A DNA stretch of 64,000 bases from Arenicellales bacterium (GCA_958295885.1 OY282380.1:1550001-1614000); one strand, 5' to 3'. Numbered from the stretch's first letter, positions 9,609-19,148 are shown. Made by a program: numbers and translations. Notes: generated from the sequence alone by a model not told the origin.

Positions 9609-9695
9609 GCATTTCGGGAAGAAGGTCGTACAGATATTGCGGCCGATTTGCTGCAAATAGGCATGGGACCACAGGAAATTGTCGATGCTGCGTGG
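9609..9695 (+). pseudogene. Orphan Rpn C-terminal tail
   Basis: About 50 bases after the intact gene the sequence again reads AFREEGRTDIAADLLQIGMG, then PQEIVDAAW. This parallels the tail of the preceding Rpn protein but lacks the middle of its repeat. It looks like the end of a second copy or a partial duplication. From 9696 to 10071 no further gene is evident. Confidence 0.6.
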
Positions 9696-10071
9696 CTTTG
9701 GATTCGAAATATGCGTTGTTCATCTAAATTCGGTTTGTGTCTTTAACGATGTCCACGCCATTCGCTATCGACCCTGTAATGTCAAGGCGCGAGTAATATG
9801 ATCTGCCGCATACCTATGCAATCAGGTCACTATGTCTCAAAACGTTTGTATCGTCAACGGCAATGATCAGCCGCTAAAGATTCAATCAGATGGAGTGAGT
9901 GGTTACGCAAAAAAAACCAACCAACGACTGCAGATTCGCTTCTCTGCATGCAGGTATCTGGTTAATTGGGTTGAATTCGAGTAAAGTTTCACTCAGGCTC
10001 ACAGCGTCGCAGAAGCCAATCGCCGGCGCAGCCATTCCTTAAGCGGCAGCTGAATTTCGTCACACTTGCTT

Positions 10072-11031
10072 TCAGGAATTTTCTTGCCCCATGCGTCGCC
10101 TTCCCTCGCGCCATGCCGTCAGAATGCCTGCGCAACCGATCAGCATCATTCCGGCGACTGCATTGGAATCGGGCCACGTATCAAATAGAGTTTTACCCCA
10201 GAAAACTGCAAATATAAGGTAACTGAACTCAATCGGAGCGAGCCAGCTGGCATTCGCAGTCTGGTATGCGCGGCTCAAAAAAAGATTGCCGGTAAGGTTG
10301 AGCAGCGCGGTAACAGCGGCAGTCCCGACAACTGCCCACTTCAGCACTGGCCATCCAACAGCCACGAAGGGCATGCGTTCCTGCAGGCTCAGGTCTGTGG
10401 GAAACAGGCTCAAGCCGACGCTTCCCAGTATTCCGGATGCGATGAACAAAACCGCAACCGCAAATACCATCGCCAGCGTGTTTTCAAAGCGGCAGGCGCG
10501 TCGAATGGTCAAGATGTTGGCGGCGTAGAAAAATCCTGCAATTATTGGCAGTATCTGCAGAGGAGAGAAGCCGTCTTCCCACGGTGACAATACCAATGTC
10601 GCACCGCCAGTACCGAGGATTAGCGCGAACAGGCGCCAGGCGCCCAGCCGTTCTCCAAGCACTGGTCCAGCAAGCAGGGTGATGAACAGGGGATAGGTAT
10701 ACAGCCCCGCTGCCATTTGCGTCAATGACAGAAAAGGTGCCGCGGAAAAGAAGCAGAACATGCAGAGCGTCATCAGAAAGGCGCGGAAATAAACCGGTCC
10801 AGCGCGTCTTGGCCGAAGCAGATGCAGTCCGCCGCCTGCAATGGCAAAAATTAAGGCGAACGAGAGATTTCCGGCGGCTCGCAGCGTCTGAAACTGCCAA
10901 TATGATGTCTGCACGGAAATACTCTTGATCAGTGAATCCTGCAGAGCCAGAACAAAGATGCCGGTCAGCAGCAGCCAGAGCGCTATGGAAGGGCTGTCTC
11001 GCGTTGGTCTGCTGAATAGTGAAAACATCAA
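10072..11031 (-). CDS. EamA/DMT-family transporter
   Basis: 319 residues made almost entirely of hydrophobic helices (about ten), in two homologous halves as in EamA/RhaT drug/metabolite transporters. The first half ends in SLTQMAAGLYTYPLFITLLAGPVLGERLG and the second in the matching ANASWLAPIEFSYLIFAVFW-GKTLFD stretch; the P-x-x-x-x-L-x-G/F-W-GE/K motif at each half's end is characteristic. It probably exports a small metabolite across the inner membrane, but the substrate cannot be read from the sequence. It is monocistronic on the minus strand, with an ATG at 11031. Confidence 0.85.
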   Translation of the reverse strand: MMFSLFSRPTRDSPSIALWLLLTGIFVLALQDSLIKSISVQTSYWQFQTLRAAGNLSFALIFAIAGGGLHLLRPRRAGPVYFRAFLMTLCMFCFFSAAPFLSLTQMAAGLYTYPLFITLLAGPVLGERLGAWRLFALILGTGGATLVLSPWEDGFSPLQILPIIAGFFYAANILTIRRACRFENTLAMVFAVAVLFIASGILGSVGLSLFPTDLSLQERMPFVAVGWPVLKWAVVGTAAVTALLNLTGNLFLSRAYQTANASWLAPIEFSYLIFAVFWGKTLFDTWPDSNAVAGMMLIGCAGILTAWREGRRRMGQENS

Positions 11032-11256
11032 TTTCCTATTTTCAGCTTTACGTGATTAGATTATTCGGTTCCTGTTCGACGAATCGAAGCAGTCGGCTGA
11101 TGCCTCGGTGAGAATCATTGCTGAATATGATGCGTGAAAATGCTTTTCCTAAACTGTCAGATCGGCCGTTCTGCGGAGTGTTTGAGAAATGTTTCAGATG
11201 CCGGAATGGAAGGTCTTCTTCATGTCCAGCCGGGAACTTTGAACTTTCGGTGTTGA

Positions 11257-11775
11257 TTACTCGTAACGCGTCAACGCCTGCCGCCAGATTTCAGCCATTT
11301 TTGACGAAAATAGAAAAAAAGAAATCTGCAGGTCCCTCCACTCGGCCACACTGCAAACTGCAAGGGAAATCTCAGCCGCTTCCGCATGAGGGTAACCGTA
11401 AGCACCGCAGGAAATGGCAGGAAACGCAATCGACTCACACCCATTCTCTTGCGCTAGGACAAGCGAATTTCGGTAAGCCAATGCAAGCAGTCTTTCAGGC
11501 TTGGGGTCAATATCATAGCGCGGACCAACGGCATGAATCACCCAGCGTGCGCGCAGCCTGCCTGCGGGTGTAATTCGCGCTTCGCCAACGGGGCATCGAA
11601 CGCCGTTCACCGCTGGCAGCCGCTTGCAATGTTCCAGCAGGTCTGGACCCGCAGCCTGGTGAATTGCACCGTCTACGCCACCGCCGCCAAGCATTTCCGC
11701 ATTGGCAGCATTGACGATTGCACTTGTGGCGGCTCCAGTAATGTTCCCCTGAATGATGGAAATGCTGCCGCTCAC
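11257..11775 (-). CDS. Macro-domain protein, O-acetyl-ADP-ribose deacetylase-like
   Basis: 172 residues forming a single macro domain of the YmdB/MacroD type. The adenosine and ribose contacts are visible as GNIT (10-13), NAAN (22-25) and GGGGVDGAIH (30-39); the late loop is FPAISCGAYGYP. Members hydrolyse O-acetyl-ADP-ribose or remove mono-ADP-ribose from proteins. The start ATG overlaps the stop of the upstream thioesterase gene by four bases (ATGA), so it is translationally coupled as the last gene of a three-gene operon. Confidence 0.9.
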   Translation of the reverse strand: MSGSISIIQGNITGAATSAIVNAANAEMLGGGGVDGAIHQAAGPDLLEHCKRLPAVNGVRCPVGEARITPAGRLRARWVIHAVGPRYDIDPKPERLLALAYRNSLVLAQENGCESIAFPAISCGAYGYPHAEAAEISLAVCSVAEWRDLQISFFLFSSKMAEIWRQALTRYE

Positions 11776-12221
11776 AAGGACTGTTTCTCCAGATAGCCGG
11801 GGAGATCCTCCAGTCGGATCCTGCTTCTTGCAAAAATCCCGCTGCCGCGTCCGATTGCCTTGCCATCATCATTGAAAACTACTGCTTCAGCTACGATTTG
11901 GGACCGATTCTGATTGACAACTCTGCCTTCCGCTCGCAATTTTCCCTCGGAGACCGGTCGAGTCAGGTAGAGGTTGAAAGTTGTCGTTAACAGGAAAGCC
12001 TCCCTCTCCAGCGAGCTGGCGGCAAAGAACGCGGCTTCGTCCAGCATCTTGAAATAAATCGAGCCATGCACCGCTCGAGCGGAATGGTGCATGCGCTCTG
12101 ACAGCAACAGATTTATCGTGGCTTTGCCGTCACCGATATCGATGGTTGGAGACAAACATTCATTGATCGGCGCGGCAAGATAAACGCGCTCTAGCCCTCG
12201 CCAATGGCCTTCGCACGTCAT
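11772..12221 (-). CDS. PaaI/YiiD-like hotdog-fold thioesterase
   Basis: 149 residues with the hotdog thioesterase pattern. SARAVHGSIYFKMLDEAAFF corresponds to the HGG…D helix of PaaI-type enzymes, followed by the strands LLTTTFNLYLTRPVSEGKL and IVAEAVVFNDDGKAIGRGSG. Such enzymes release coenzyme A from acyl- or aryl-CoA esters. It overlaps both neighbours by four bases, the hypothetical gene upstream and the macro-domain gene downstream. The pairing may couple CoA-ester and acetyl-ADP-ribose removal, which is inference only. Confidence 0.85.
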   Translation of the reverse strand: MTCEGHWRGLERVYLAAPINECLSPTIDIGDGKATINLLLSERMHHSARAVHGSIYFKMLDEAAFFAASSLEREAFLLTTTFNLYLTRPVSEGKLRAEGRVVNQNRSQIVAEAVVFNDDGKAIGRGSGIFARSRIRLEDLPGYLEKQSL

Positions 12222-12607
12222 TGCGCAATTCCGTTGACAAATTCGTCAGTACCGAATTGAAGAACGTATTCTGAACGGACCGTTACGATCTTTCCGTCGC
12301 TGACAGCTGCTCCCGGTATGCTCAAACTCTGGTACAGTCGCCGGGTTAAACGCCTGACATCGGCGCACGCAGCTTTTCTAGTCAGGCTGCCTTGATCGAA
12401 TTCCTTGATTTCACCCATCAGCGGACGCACCGACGGCTCGATATCATCCGCGATCAAACGCAGACTGGAAGAGAGGTACTTTGAGGGCTGGTTAATATCC
12501 TGATGCGCTGCATCATTTGCGCCCCAGTTTGTATTTGTCAGCACGCCAACGAACTCGAAACCGAACTCTGCGACTGCGAACTGCACGGGAACCAAGATTT
12601 TGAGCAT
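12218..12607 (-). CDS. Hypothetical protein, first gene of the macro-domain operon
   Basis: 129 residues, no family recognised. The sequence begins MLKILVPVQFAVAEFGFEFV and has a central charged helical part (LSSSLRLIADDIEPSVRPLM). There is no obvious signal peptide or metal-binding motif. Reality is supported mainly by the four-base ATGA overlap with the thioesterase downstream. The start is weak (no convincing Shine-Dalgarno before 12607), and the real start could lie further upstream on the minus strand. Confidence 0.45.
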   Translation of the reverse strand: MLKILVPVQFAVAEFGFEFVGVLTNTNWGANDAAHQDINQPSKYLSSSLRLIADDIEPSVRPLMGEIKEFDQGSLTRKAACADVRRLTRRLYQSLSIPGAAVSDGKIVTVRSEYVLQFGTDEFVNGIAQ

Positions 12608-13032
12608 CTCACGACAAAGGCGAATGATGACTGAGCATCAACCAGCTCAAGTCGTCGTTCCGAGCTGGCTGAACCACCGCACCTCTGGCTGGCGGCGAAC
12701 CCAAAATTACCTGGAGTTAATCGATTGACCGCAGACGGAATGGAATTCATTTGACTCAGCACGCGGGTAAATTAGATTAATTTTAACACGTGCGCAAATG
12801 CGAGACTTGAAGGGTGAACACCTGAATCAAATCCGAAATCAATCTGTTTACTGGGTGTTTGAACTGATCCAAATACCGACTATTGAGCAACGATCATTTC
12901 TCAGGAGGAACAAAATTCCCATTTGAAGCATCAGTAAGGAGGATTTCAGCTGTCCTGAACGGGCAGCACTCTTTATGCCGGCACAGTCTGTATTAAAATT
13001 CGTTAACTCCTGAATCAAAAAAAGGCTAACCG
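12608..13032. other. Intergenic region between divergent genes
   Basis: About 425 bases separating the minus-strand macro operon from the plus-strand molybdoenzyme. It must hold both promoters. Short frames on the minus strand (12538-12762) show no family features. No strong hairpin or repeat is seen. Confidence 0.4.
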
Positions 13033-15084
13033 ATGGACGTAAATTCAAATTCACAAAGTCTTCCCAGCGTTTGTCCATTAGATTGCCCCGACACATGCAG
13101 TCTGCAGGCAATCGTCAGTGACAATCGGCTTGTCAGTGTGCGCGGTTCCAGTGCAAATCCCTACACGGCTGGCAAAATCTGCGGTAAAGTCGCCCGATCT
13201 TATCCTGAAATGATACATGGCGGTCGGAGATTGAAAACTCCATTAAAACGCACCGGCAAGCGAGGGAACGGACAATTCGCTGCAATTACGTGGGATGAAG
13301 CACTGGACCTGGTATACGAGGGATTTTCAAAGGCGATCAATCGGTACGGTTCACAGTCGGTCATGCCATTGAATTACGCGGGGCCTCACGGCGAGCTTGC
13401 GGGCGGCTCCATGGATCGACGATTTTTTCACAAGCTGGGAGCGACGCTGCTAGACCGCGGCCCGTTGTGCGGAGCTGTCCGCGGAACAGCCTATTCGAGT
13501 CTTTTTGGACCAGTGCCCGGGATGCCTCCGCAGCAGGCGATACATTCGGACCTGATTGTCATCTGGGGCAACAATGCCACCGTGTCTAACCTGCATTTTG
13601 CACGAGTTGCAAAAACCGCACGAGAAAAGGGCGCAAAGATCGTAACCATTGACCCGAAACGAACAAAAATTGCCGAGCAGAGCCACCTGCATCTGCAGAT
13701 TCAGCCTGGTACTGATGTGATACTTGCAATGGCTGTGACAGCAGAATTGGAACGTCGAAACAAACTAGACGTTTCGTTCATCAATCAATGGACTCATGGT
13801 TTCGATCTGTATATGGAACAAGCGCGCAGGTACACGCTGCAGGATGTCATATCAACTTGCGGATTGAGCTTGGAGCAGGTTCACCGATTTGTAAACCTGT
13901 ATGCACAGGCGGAAACGGTCGCAGTGTCGGTCGGCAACGGCATTGAACGCGGACATAGCGGCGGGTCGGGTCTGCGAGCGGCCATGGCTTTGCAGGCTCT
14001 TACCGGCAACCATGGGCGAACTGGCGCTGGAGTGATAGCGAAACAAGGTCTGGCGGCGCCTAAGACGACGCATCGCCTTCAACGGCCTGATCTGATACCG
14101 CACGGCACTCGCACCATCAACATCGTCGACGCTGCCGAAGTGCTGTTGGATGAATCACTGGACCCACGGATCATGGCAATCATGATCTACAACCACAATC
14201 CCGTCGCAACGCATCCTGATCAAGCAAATCTAGTCAAGGCCTTGGAACGGGATGACCTGTTCATTGCAGGTTCTGACATCGTAATGACGGACAGCATGTT
14301 CTACGCGGATGTAATTTTGCCAGCCGCGAGTCATTTTGAGTACGCTGATCTTTATGGCGCATATGGTCAGAACTTCATCCAACGGTGTTCACCCGTGATC
14401 CCTTGCGTTGGAGAATCATTGCCGAATACCGAGATTTTTCGCCGACTGGCTGCTAGATTTGGATTCAGCGATGCAATATTCCGAGCCAGCGACGAAGACT
14501 TAATGAATGACGCCATGGATGGAAACAGTCTCCGAATGCAGGGATTTTTACCGAGTGAAATTCCGCTTGATCAAGCGATTGAGTTGAAATCCGACCAAGG
14601 AGAAGAGGTCATTCTTTGCAAGAATATAGATCCAGCTACACCAAGCGGTAAGATTGAACTTTACTCAGAAGACCTGCAGGCTCGATTCGGGTTTGGTGTT
14701 CCCCGTTTTCGCCCGGTTGAAAAAACGCGGCCTTTTTCTCTGATCTCACCTTCGTCAACCAAACGCACGAACGCAACTTTTGGCGGATGTTCGGATTCTC
14801 AGCAGCATGAGATCGTAGAGATGAACCCAACTGATGCAAATGCAAGAGGACTGAACACCGGAGACATGGTAACAGTCTGGAATGAACGCGGACGCGTAAC
14901 GCTGAAAATGGCAGTCACTGACGCAACTCTTCCGGGAGTGCTGTATTCTCCGAAAGGAACCTGGCGCGAGACAAGTGATACAGGGATGACCGTCAATTCG
15001 CTGATTTCAGCCGATATTCGAGCTGATCTAGAACGCGGTGCCTGTTACAACGAAACTTTTGTTGATGTTGCCCTTCAGCAGTAA
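13033..15084 (+). CDS. Molybdopterin oxidoreductase (DMSO-reductase family, formate-dehydrogenase/PsrA-like)
   Basis: 683 residues. The N-terminal [4Fe-4S] site is C14-x3-C18-x3-C22-x27-C50 (CPLDCPDTC … KICGK). The block DRGPLCGAVRG places C146 where molybdenum is ligated by cysteine. The middle domain shows VIWGNNATVSNLHFARVAK and VTIDPKRTKIAEQ for the bis-MGD cofactor, and the C-terminal domain (VEMNPTDANARGLNTGDMV) is the molydopterin dinucleotide-binding fold. There is no Tat signal, so a cytoplasmic enzyme is likely. No iron-sulfur or membrane-anchor subunit is adjacent, as in several single-subunit oxidoreductases of unknown substrate. The ATG at 13033 has no strong Shine-Dalgarno. Confidence 0.88.
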   Translation: MDVNSNSQSLPSVCPLDCPDTCSLQAIVSDNRLVSVRGSSANPYTAGKICGKVARSYPEMIHGGRRLKTPLKRTGKRGNGQFAAITWDEALDLVYEGFSKAINRYGSQSVMPLNYAGPHGELAGGSMDRRFFHKLGATLLDRGPLCGAVRGTAYSSLFGPVPGMPPQQAIHSDLIVIWGNNATVSNLHFARVAKTAREKGAKIVTIDPKRTKIAEQSHLHLQIQPGTDVILAMAVTAELERRNKLDVSFINQWTHGFDLYMEQARRYTLQDVISTCGLSLEQVHRFVNLYAQAETVAVSVGNGIERGHSGGSGLRAAMALQALTGNHGRTGAGVIAKQGLAAPKTTHRLQRPDLIPHGTRTINIVDAAEVLLDESLDPRIMAIMIYNHNPVATHPDQANLVKALERDDLFIAGSDIVMTDSMFYADVILPAASHFEYADLYGAYGQNFIQRCSPVIPCVGESLPNTEIFRRLAARFGFSDAIFRASDEDLMNDAMDGNSLRMQGFLPSEIPLDQAIELKSDQGEEVILCKNIDPATPSGKIELYSEDLQARFGFGVPRFRPVEKTRPFSLISPSSTKRTNATFGGCSDSQQHEIVEMNPTDANARGLNTGDMVTVWNERGRVTLKMAVTDATLPGVLYSPKGTWRETSDTGMTVNSLISADIRADLERGACYNETFVDVALQQ

Positions 15085-15202
15085 TTTCCATTTCAAGATT
15101 AGAAAATCCAGCAGCAGGCCTGCTTCTTTCTCTTGAAATTCTCAAGACATCCATAGATGCCATTTGCAGACGCTCTCCGCAAAAATCTAAAATGCTTCCG
15201 GG

Positions 15203-15243
15203 TTAGACGATTAGCCCACGGATTTAGAGACTAGCCCACGGAT
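15203..15243. repeat. Two-copy tandem repeat, about 20 bases
   Basis: Unit 1 (15203-15223) and unit 2 (15224-15243) both run TTAGA(c/g)-n-TAGCCCACGGAT with a one-base length difference. It sits downstream of the molybdoenzyme and after the end of the convergent cytochrome c' gene. Function unknown; it may be a simple duplication. Confidence 0.6.
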
Positions 15244-15379
15244 GCTGGGGCTGAATTAACGCCGCAAAATTTTGTTGGCTTCACGTCCAAAGAGCGCATC
15301 AGCGCGCAGGGGAACCATAGTGACTCCCCTCGTTGCGACTGCAGGTGCCTGAATTTTCCAGTCTATGCGGCTGACAGAA

Positions 15380-15865
15380 TTATTCCTTCTTCTCACGGAA
15401 CTTCTTGTGACAGCCTCGACAGCCTTCTCCGCCCAATTTTTTAACTGCGGCAGCGATGTTTCCAGCATCACCACTTTCAAAAGCAGCTTCAAGACTGGCT
15501 GCAAAGGGCGCTAGATCTTCCGCTGCCTGCACGAAATCGTCCCACTCCGTCCAGATATTGGCTTTGGCCTCGCTCTCTTCATTTTGAGCCATCCCGGTAT
15601 TCATTGGAAAAAGATCCGGAATCTGCCCTGCATTTGCGGCCATATCACCTGCCATTGATCCGAGTTCCATCGGTTCGCCGTCACCACGCTTCAGGAAATT
15701 GGAGAAAGCTTTCATATTGCCTCCCATTCCTTTCATGAATTCACTGCGATTTTCATATACCGCAGCGAGTTCTTCTGCAGACATGTCCTGCGAAAAACTG
15801 TACGAAGCAAAAAAAGACAAGGCCAACGCGCCGACGGTCAATCCTAAAAGAAAAATTTTCTTCAT
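15380..15865 (-). CDS. Cytochrome c' (class II c-type cytochrome)
   Basis: 161 residues. A Sec signal peptide (KKIFLLGLTVGALALSFF, cleavage after a small-residue stretch) is followed by a four-helix domain ending in the heme attachment site C-R-G-C-H very near the C-terminus (GGEGCRGCHKKF), as in class II cytochromes. The periplasmic protein binds one heme c and in relatives binds NO or CO, or serves as an electron carrier. It is about as long as the family norm (around 130 mature residues). A close paralogue is cut off at the left edge (1-341), so this organism keeps at least two. Confidence 0.9.
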   Translation of the reverse strand: MKKIFLLGLTVGALALSFFASYSFSQDMSAEELAAVYENRSEFMKGMGGNMKAFSNFLKRGDGEPMELGSMAGDMAANAGQIPDLFPMNTGMAQNEESEAKANIWTEWDDFVQAAEDLAPFAASLEAAFESGDAGNIAAAVKKLGGEGCRGCHKKFREKKE

Positions 15866-16053
15866 TTTGTTCTCTCCTCAAACAACATAACGATTATTTC
15901 AATATATTCTACATGCACTCATCTACAGTCTGATTTTTTTACAGCCTGATCGGGAACGACTGTTATGATTCGAAATGACCGGCTTCAGTACCTGACAGTC
16001 TCTAGGGTTGATGGCAGTTACAATAGCGAACAGTTCTACTTCACATTATTGAG

Positions 16054-17229
16054 ATGGCAAATTCAAGCATGATTGACCCACTCTTTCGGTATTCCTCCGA
16101 TCTCAGCAGACTTTCCGAGCAGCATCAAATAAGAAGGCTGTATCCTGTCGCTGGTGTGGACTTTACCTCCAATGATTTTTTAGCGTTCACCTGCGCACCT
16201 CAAATTCGAGATGCAGTCATTTCCGCGCTGAACGATGATTTACCGATCGGTTCGGGCGGTTCTCGGTTATTGAGAGGCAATCACGCTGTCCATGAGGCAC
16301 TGGAAAATTTAGCGGCCGAATTTTTCGGATGCGAAAAAACTCTTTACTTTGCAAGCGGCTACGTAGCAAATTTCGCCGTGCTTACTACGTTGCCAAAACG
16401 CCATGACCTGATCATTTTTGATGCCTTGTCTCATGCCAGCATTCGAGAGGGGCTGTTTGCATCTCCCGTCAAATGCACGAAAGCCCGACACAATGACGTA
16501 AACGAAATTGAAGGGATCCTCAAGAAGTGGCGAACCCGAGCGGATGCCTCCGCAACGGCATGGATTGTTGTCGAAAGTCTGTACAGCATGGATGGAGACC
16601 GCGCGCCACTGGAAGAACTGTTTGCTGCTGCTGATCGCTACGGAGCCATGCTGGTGGTTGACGAAGCTCATGCGACAGGCGTATTTGGCAAACGAGCCCG
16701 CGGTTTGACAGAATCTTATGCAGGTCGTCCAAACCTAATTGCGATTCACACCTGTGGCAAAGCGCTCGGCGCAAGCGGCGGCCTGGTGTGCGCTGCCGGT
16801 GCTATCATAGATTTCATGATTAATCGATCTCGTCCGTTCATTTATTCTACGGCTCCCCCGCCCATGAACGCTGTTGCAGTCACTGCCGCCTTGAATTTAC
16901 TGGCAATGGAACCGATGAAACAGCAGGATCTCCACCGGAGAATTCGAACTGCTCATGAAGAACTTAAGAACCATTTTTCGATGCAAGGCAGCGGCAGCCA
17001 GATTATTCCCTTCGTGATCGGAGACGCGGAACCAACTCTTCTGATCGCCGACAGAATGCAAAAAGCCGGCTATGATCTTCGCGCGATTCGCCCGCCGACA
17101 GTTGCGCCCGGAACCTCTCGATTGCGGATTTCCATTACACTCCATGTAACTGATGAGGAAATTTCAAAAATGATGCATTCTCTAAAAACCACCCTCCAGG
17201 AGCTCGGAATAACTCCGAGAGGTTCATAG
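16054..17229 (+). CDS. bioF: 8-amino-7-oxononanoate synthase
   Basis: 391 residues. A PLP enzyme of the alpha-oxoamine synthase family that condenses pimeloyl thioester with L-alanine, the first step of the biotin ring assembly. The Schiff-base lysine is K236 in HTCGKALGASGG, and GSGGSRLLRGNHAVHEALE and VVDEAHATGVFG are the family's cofactor and substrate motifs. It is the first gene of bioF-bioD-bioA, with 3 bases to bioD. ATG at 16054; a second ATG at 16069 is possible. I see no clear BirA-type operator palindrome in the 160 bases upstream. Confidence 0.95.
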   Translation: MANSSMIDPLFRYSSDLSRLSEQHQIRRLYPVAGVDFTSNDFLAFTCAPQIRDAVISALNDDLPIGSGGSRLLRGNHAVHEALENLAAEFFGCEKTLYFASGYVANFAVLTTLPKRHDLIIFDALSHASIREGLFASPVKCTKARHNDVNEIEGILKKWRTRADASATAWIVVESLYSMDGDRAPLEELFAAADRYGAMLVVDEAHATGVFGKRARGLTESYAGRPNLIAIHTCGKALGASGGLVCAAGAIIDFMINRSRPFIYSTAPPPMNAVAVTAALNLLAMEPMKQQDLHRRIRTAHEELKNHFSMQGSGSQIIPFVIGDAEPTLLIADRMQKAGYDLRAIRPPTVAPGTSRLRISITLHVTDEEISKMMHSLKTTLQELGITPRGS

Positions 17230-17232
17230 CAA

Positions 17233-17883
17233 ATGAGAAACCCTCGAGGCTATGTAATCACTGGGACCGATACCGACGTGGGGAAGTCCGTCGTTTCCGC
17301 CATGCTGGCCGCGGCGCTCAACGCCAAGTACTTCAAGCCGATCCAGGCAGGATTGGGAGAAGAAGAAACCGATACGCAGCTGGTTCAGCGGCTGTCTGGA
17401 CTTCCATCTCGTCATTTCTTTGAGGAATACTATCGGCTGAACAGTTTCGCATCGCCACATCTAGCAGCAGAAATTGACGGCCGCTCACTGGACATCAAGC
17501 ATCTTTGTCATCTGCCGAAAACTCGATATCCATTGATTGTGGAAGGCGCGGGCGGACTGCTGGTTCCAGTTAACCGATCAGTACTGCTGATTGATCTTTT
17601 CCGCGCCTGGAATCTTCCTGTGATCGTCTGCGCCAGAACAACACTGGGAACCATCAACCATACACTGCTTACCATTGCAGCTCTGCGCAGGCGTTCGATT
17701 CTGATCCATGGAATAATTTTTGTCGGTGACCACCACGAAGAAAACGAAAAAATCATTCCAGAACTATCGAAGGTGCGAAGCCTAGGGCGCCTGCCCATGC
17801 TGGAAGAGCTCAGTTCACAGAACCTAAGAAAAGCATTTGATCAAAATTTTCAAATTGAACACTTTCTCAACGAGAAGGCGTGA
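17233..17883 (+). CDS. bioD: Dethiobiotin synthetase
   Basis: 216 residues. An ATP-dependent carboxylase-like ligase that closes the ureido ring of dethiobiotin. The P-loop is GTDTDVGKS (11-19) and the second nucleotide-side motif is VEGAGGLLVPVN. It is close to the usual 220-230 residues. The stop overlaps the GTG start of bioA (GTGA), so translation is coupled. Confidence 0.95.
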   Translation: MRNPRGYVITGTDTDVGKSVVSAMLAAALNAKYFKPIQAGLGEEETDTQLVQRLSGLPSRHFFEEYYRLNSFASPHLAAEIDGRSLDIKHLCHLPKTRYPLIVEGAGGLLVPVNRSVLLIDLFRAWNLPVIVCARTTLGTINHTLLTIAALRRRSILIHGIIFVGDHHEENEKIIPELSKVRSLGRLPMLEELSSQNLRKAFDQNFQIEHFLNEKA

Positions 17884-19148
17884 ACGGTAAAACTTCGCCG
17901 ATCTGGCATCCATTTACCCAGCACGCGCTGTTTCCAAATTTTCTAAAAATTGCAAGAGCAAGCGGCGCGTATCTGTATACGGAAGACAATGATCGCATCA
18001 TTGACGCGATCGCTTCCTGGTGGGTCATTACTCACGGCCACTGCCATCCCCGAATTCAGCGTGCGGCTCAGCGGCAGATCGAACTTCTGGATCAGGTCAT
18101 ATTCGCTGGCTACACACATGAACCGGCGGAGCGAACTGCTCAGCTGCTGGTCGAACTCACTCCCAACGGTCTGGATCATGTCTTTTTCTCAGACAGCGGT
18201 TCGACGGCGGTTGAGGTAGGACTAAAAATGGCGCTTGGACATTGGCATCATCTCAACGTCTCAAAAAACCGCGTCGTGGTTTTAGAGCACAGTTATCACG
18301 GCGACACTATTGGCACCATGTCAGTGGGAGAACGAGGCGTTTTCAACAAGCCATACAATCCGCTGCTTTTTTCCGTTGAATCCATCCCGTTCCCAAAACG
18401 AGGCAGTCAGCAGGTTACGTTGGATGCACTCGAATCGAAATGCAGCAAAAGTCAGGATATTGCAGCATTTATCGTTGAGCCTTTGGTGCTGGGTGCAGGT
18501 GGCATGCTGATGTACGGAACAGACATTCTAAAGGCGATGAAGGAGATCTGTGAACGCTATGATGTGCTGTTCATTGCTGATGAAGTCATGACAGCTTGGG
18601 GACGCACTGGCACGATGTTCGCTTGTGAGCGGGCTGAAGTTGTGCCTGACATCGCCTGTTATTCCAAAGGAATCACCGGCGGATTTATTCCACTCGCAGT
18701 CACTATGTGTCACGAACGAATCTTCAAGTCGCACTATTCAAAGGATAAATCGAAGACTTTTTTTCACTCCAGCTCCTATACCGCCAATCCGATCGCGTGT
18801 GCAGTGGCAGCTGCAAATCTCGAAATGTGGCTGGAAGGTGATGTATTGAGTCAGGTGAAGCGAGTCGCGCAAATGCAAGAACAGAAACTCCATGAGATGT
18901 CGCAGTTGGAATGCCTGGTGAATTTAAGACGCACCGGGACGATCAATGCGATGGATGTTCTCGTAACAGACAGTGGATATCTTTCCGAAATTGGGTCCCA
19001 GCTGTATCTGAAATTTCAGCAAAGCGGAATTTTGCTTCGACCACTGGGAAACACCATTTACGTGCTTCCGCCCTACTGCATGACGCAGGAAGACTTCAAT
19101 ACTGTTTATGACGTCATTGCCGACGCGGTGCTGGAACTCACTGAATGA
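17880..19148 (+). CDS. bioA: Adenosylmethionine-8-amino-7-oxononanoate aminotransferase
   Basis: 422 residues. A class III aminotransferase that uses S-adenosylmethionine as amino donor to make 7,8-diaminononanoate. WHPFTQH at the N-terminus and ASWWVITHGHCHP are BioA hallmarks; the PLP lysine is K263 in YSKGITGG, with IADEVMTAWGRTG before it. It starts with GTG at 17880, overlapping the bioD stop by four bases. It is the last gene of the plus-strand biotin operon and converges, with only 10 bases between, on the minus-strand diiron gene. Confidence 0.95.
   Translation: MNGKTSPIWHPFTQHALFPNFLKIARASGAYLYTEDNDRIIDAIASWWVITHGHCHPRIQRAAQRQIELLDQVIFAGYTHEPAERTAQLLVELTPNGLDHVFFSDSGSTAVEVGLKMALGHWHHLNVSKNRVVVLEHSYHGDTIGTMSVGERGVFNKPYNPLLFSVESIPFPKRGSQQVTLDALESKCSKSQDIAAFIVEPLVLGAGGMLMYGTDILKAMKEICERYDVLFIADEVMTAWGRTGTMFACERAEVVPDIACYSKGITGGFIPLAVTMCHERIFKSHYSKDKSKTFFHSSSYTANPIACAVAAANLEMWLEGDVLSQVKRVAQMQEQKLHEMSQLECLVNLRRTGTINAMDVLVTDSGYLSEIGSQLYLKFQQSGILLRPLGNTIYVLPPYCMTQEDFNTVYDVIADAVLELTE

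Noticed and set aside
15890..16053. BirA operator upstream of bioF.
   Set aside because: No TTGTAAACC-type inverted half-sites at the right spacing are visible.
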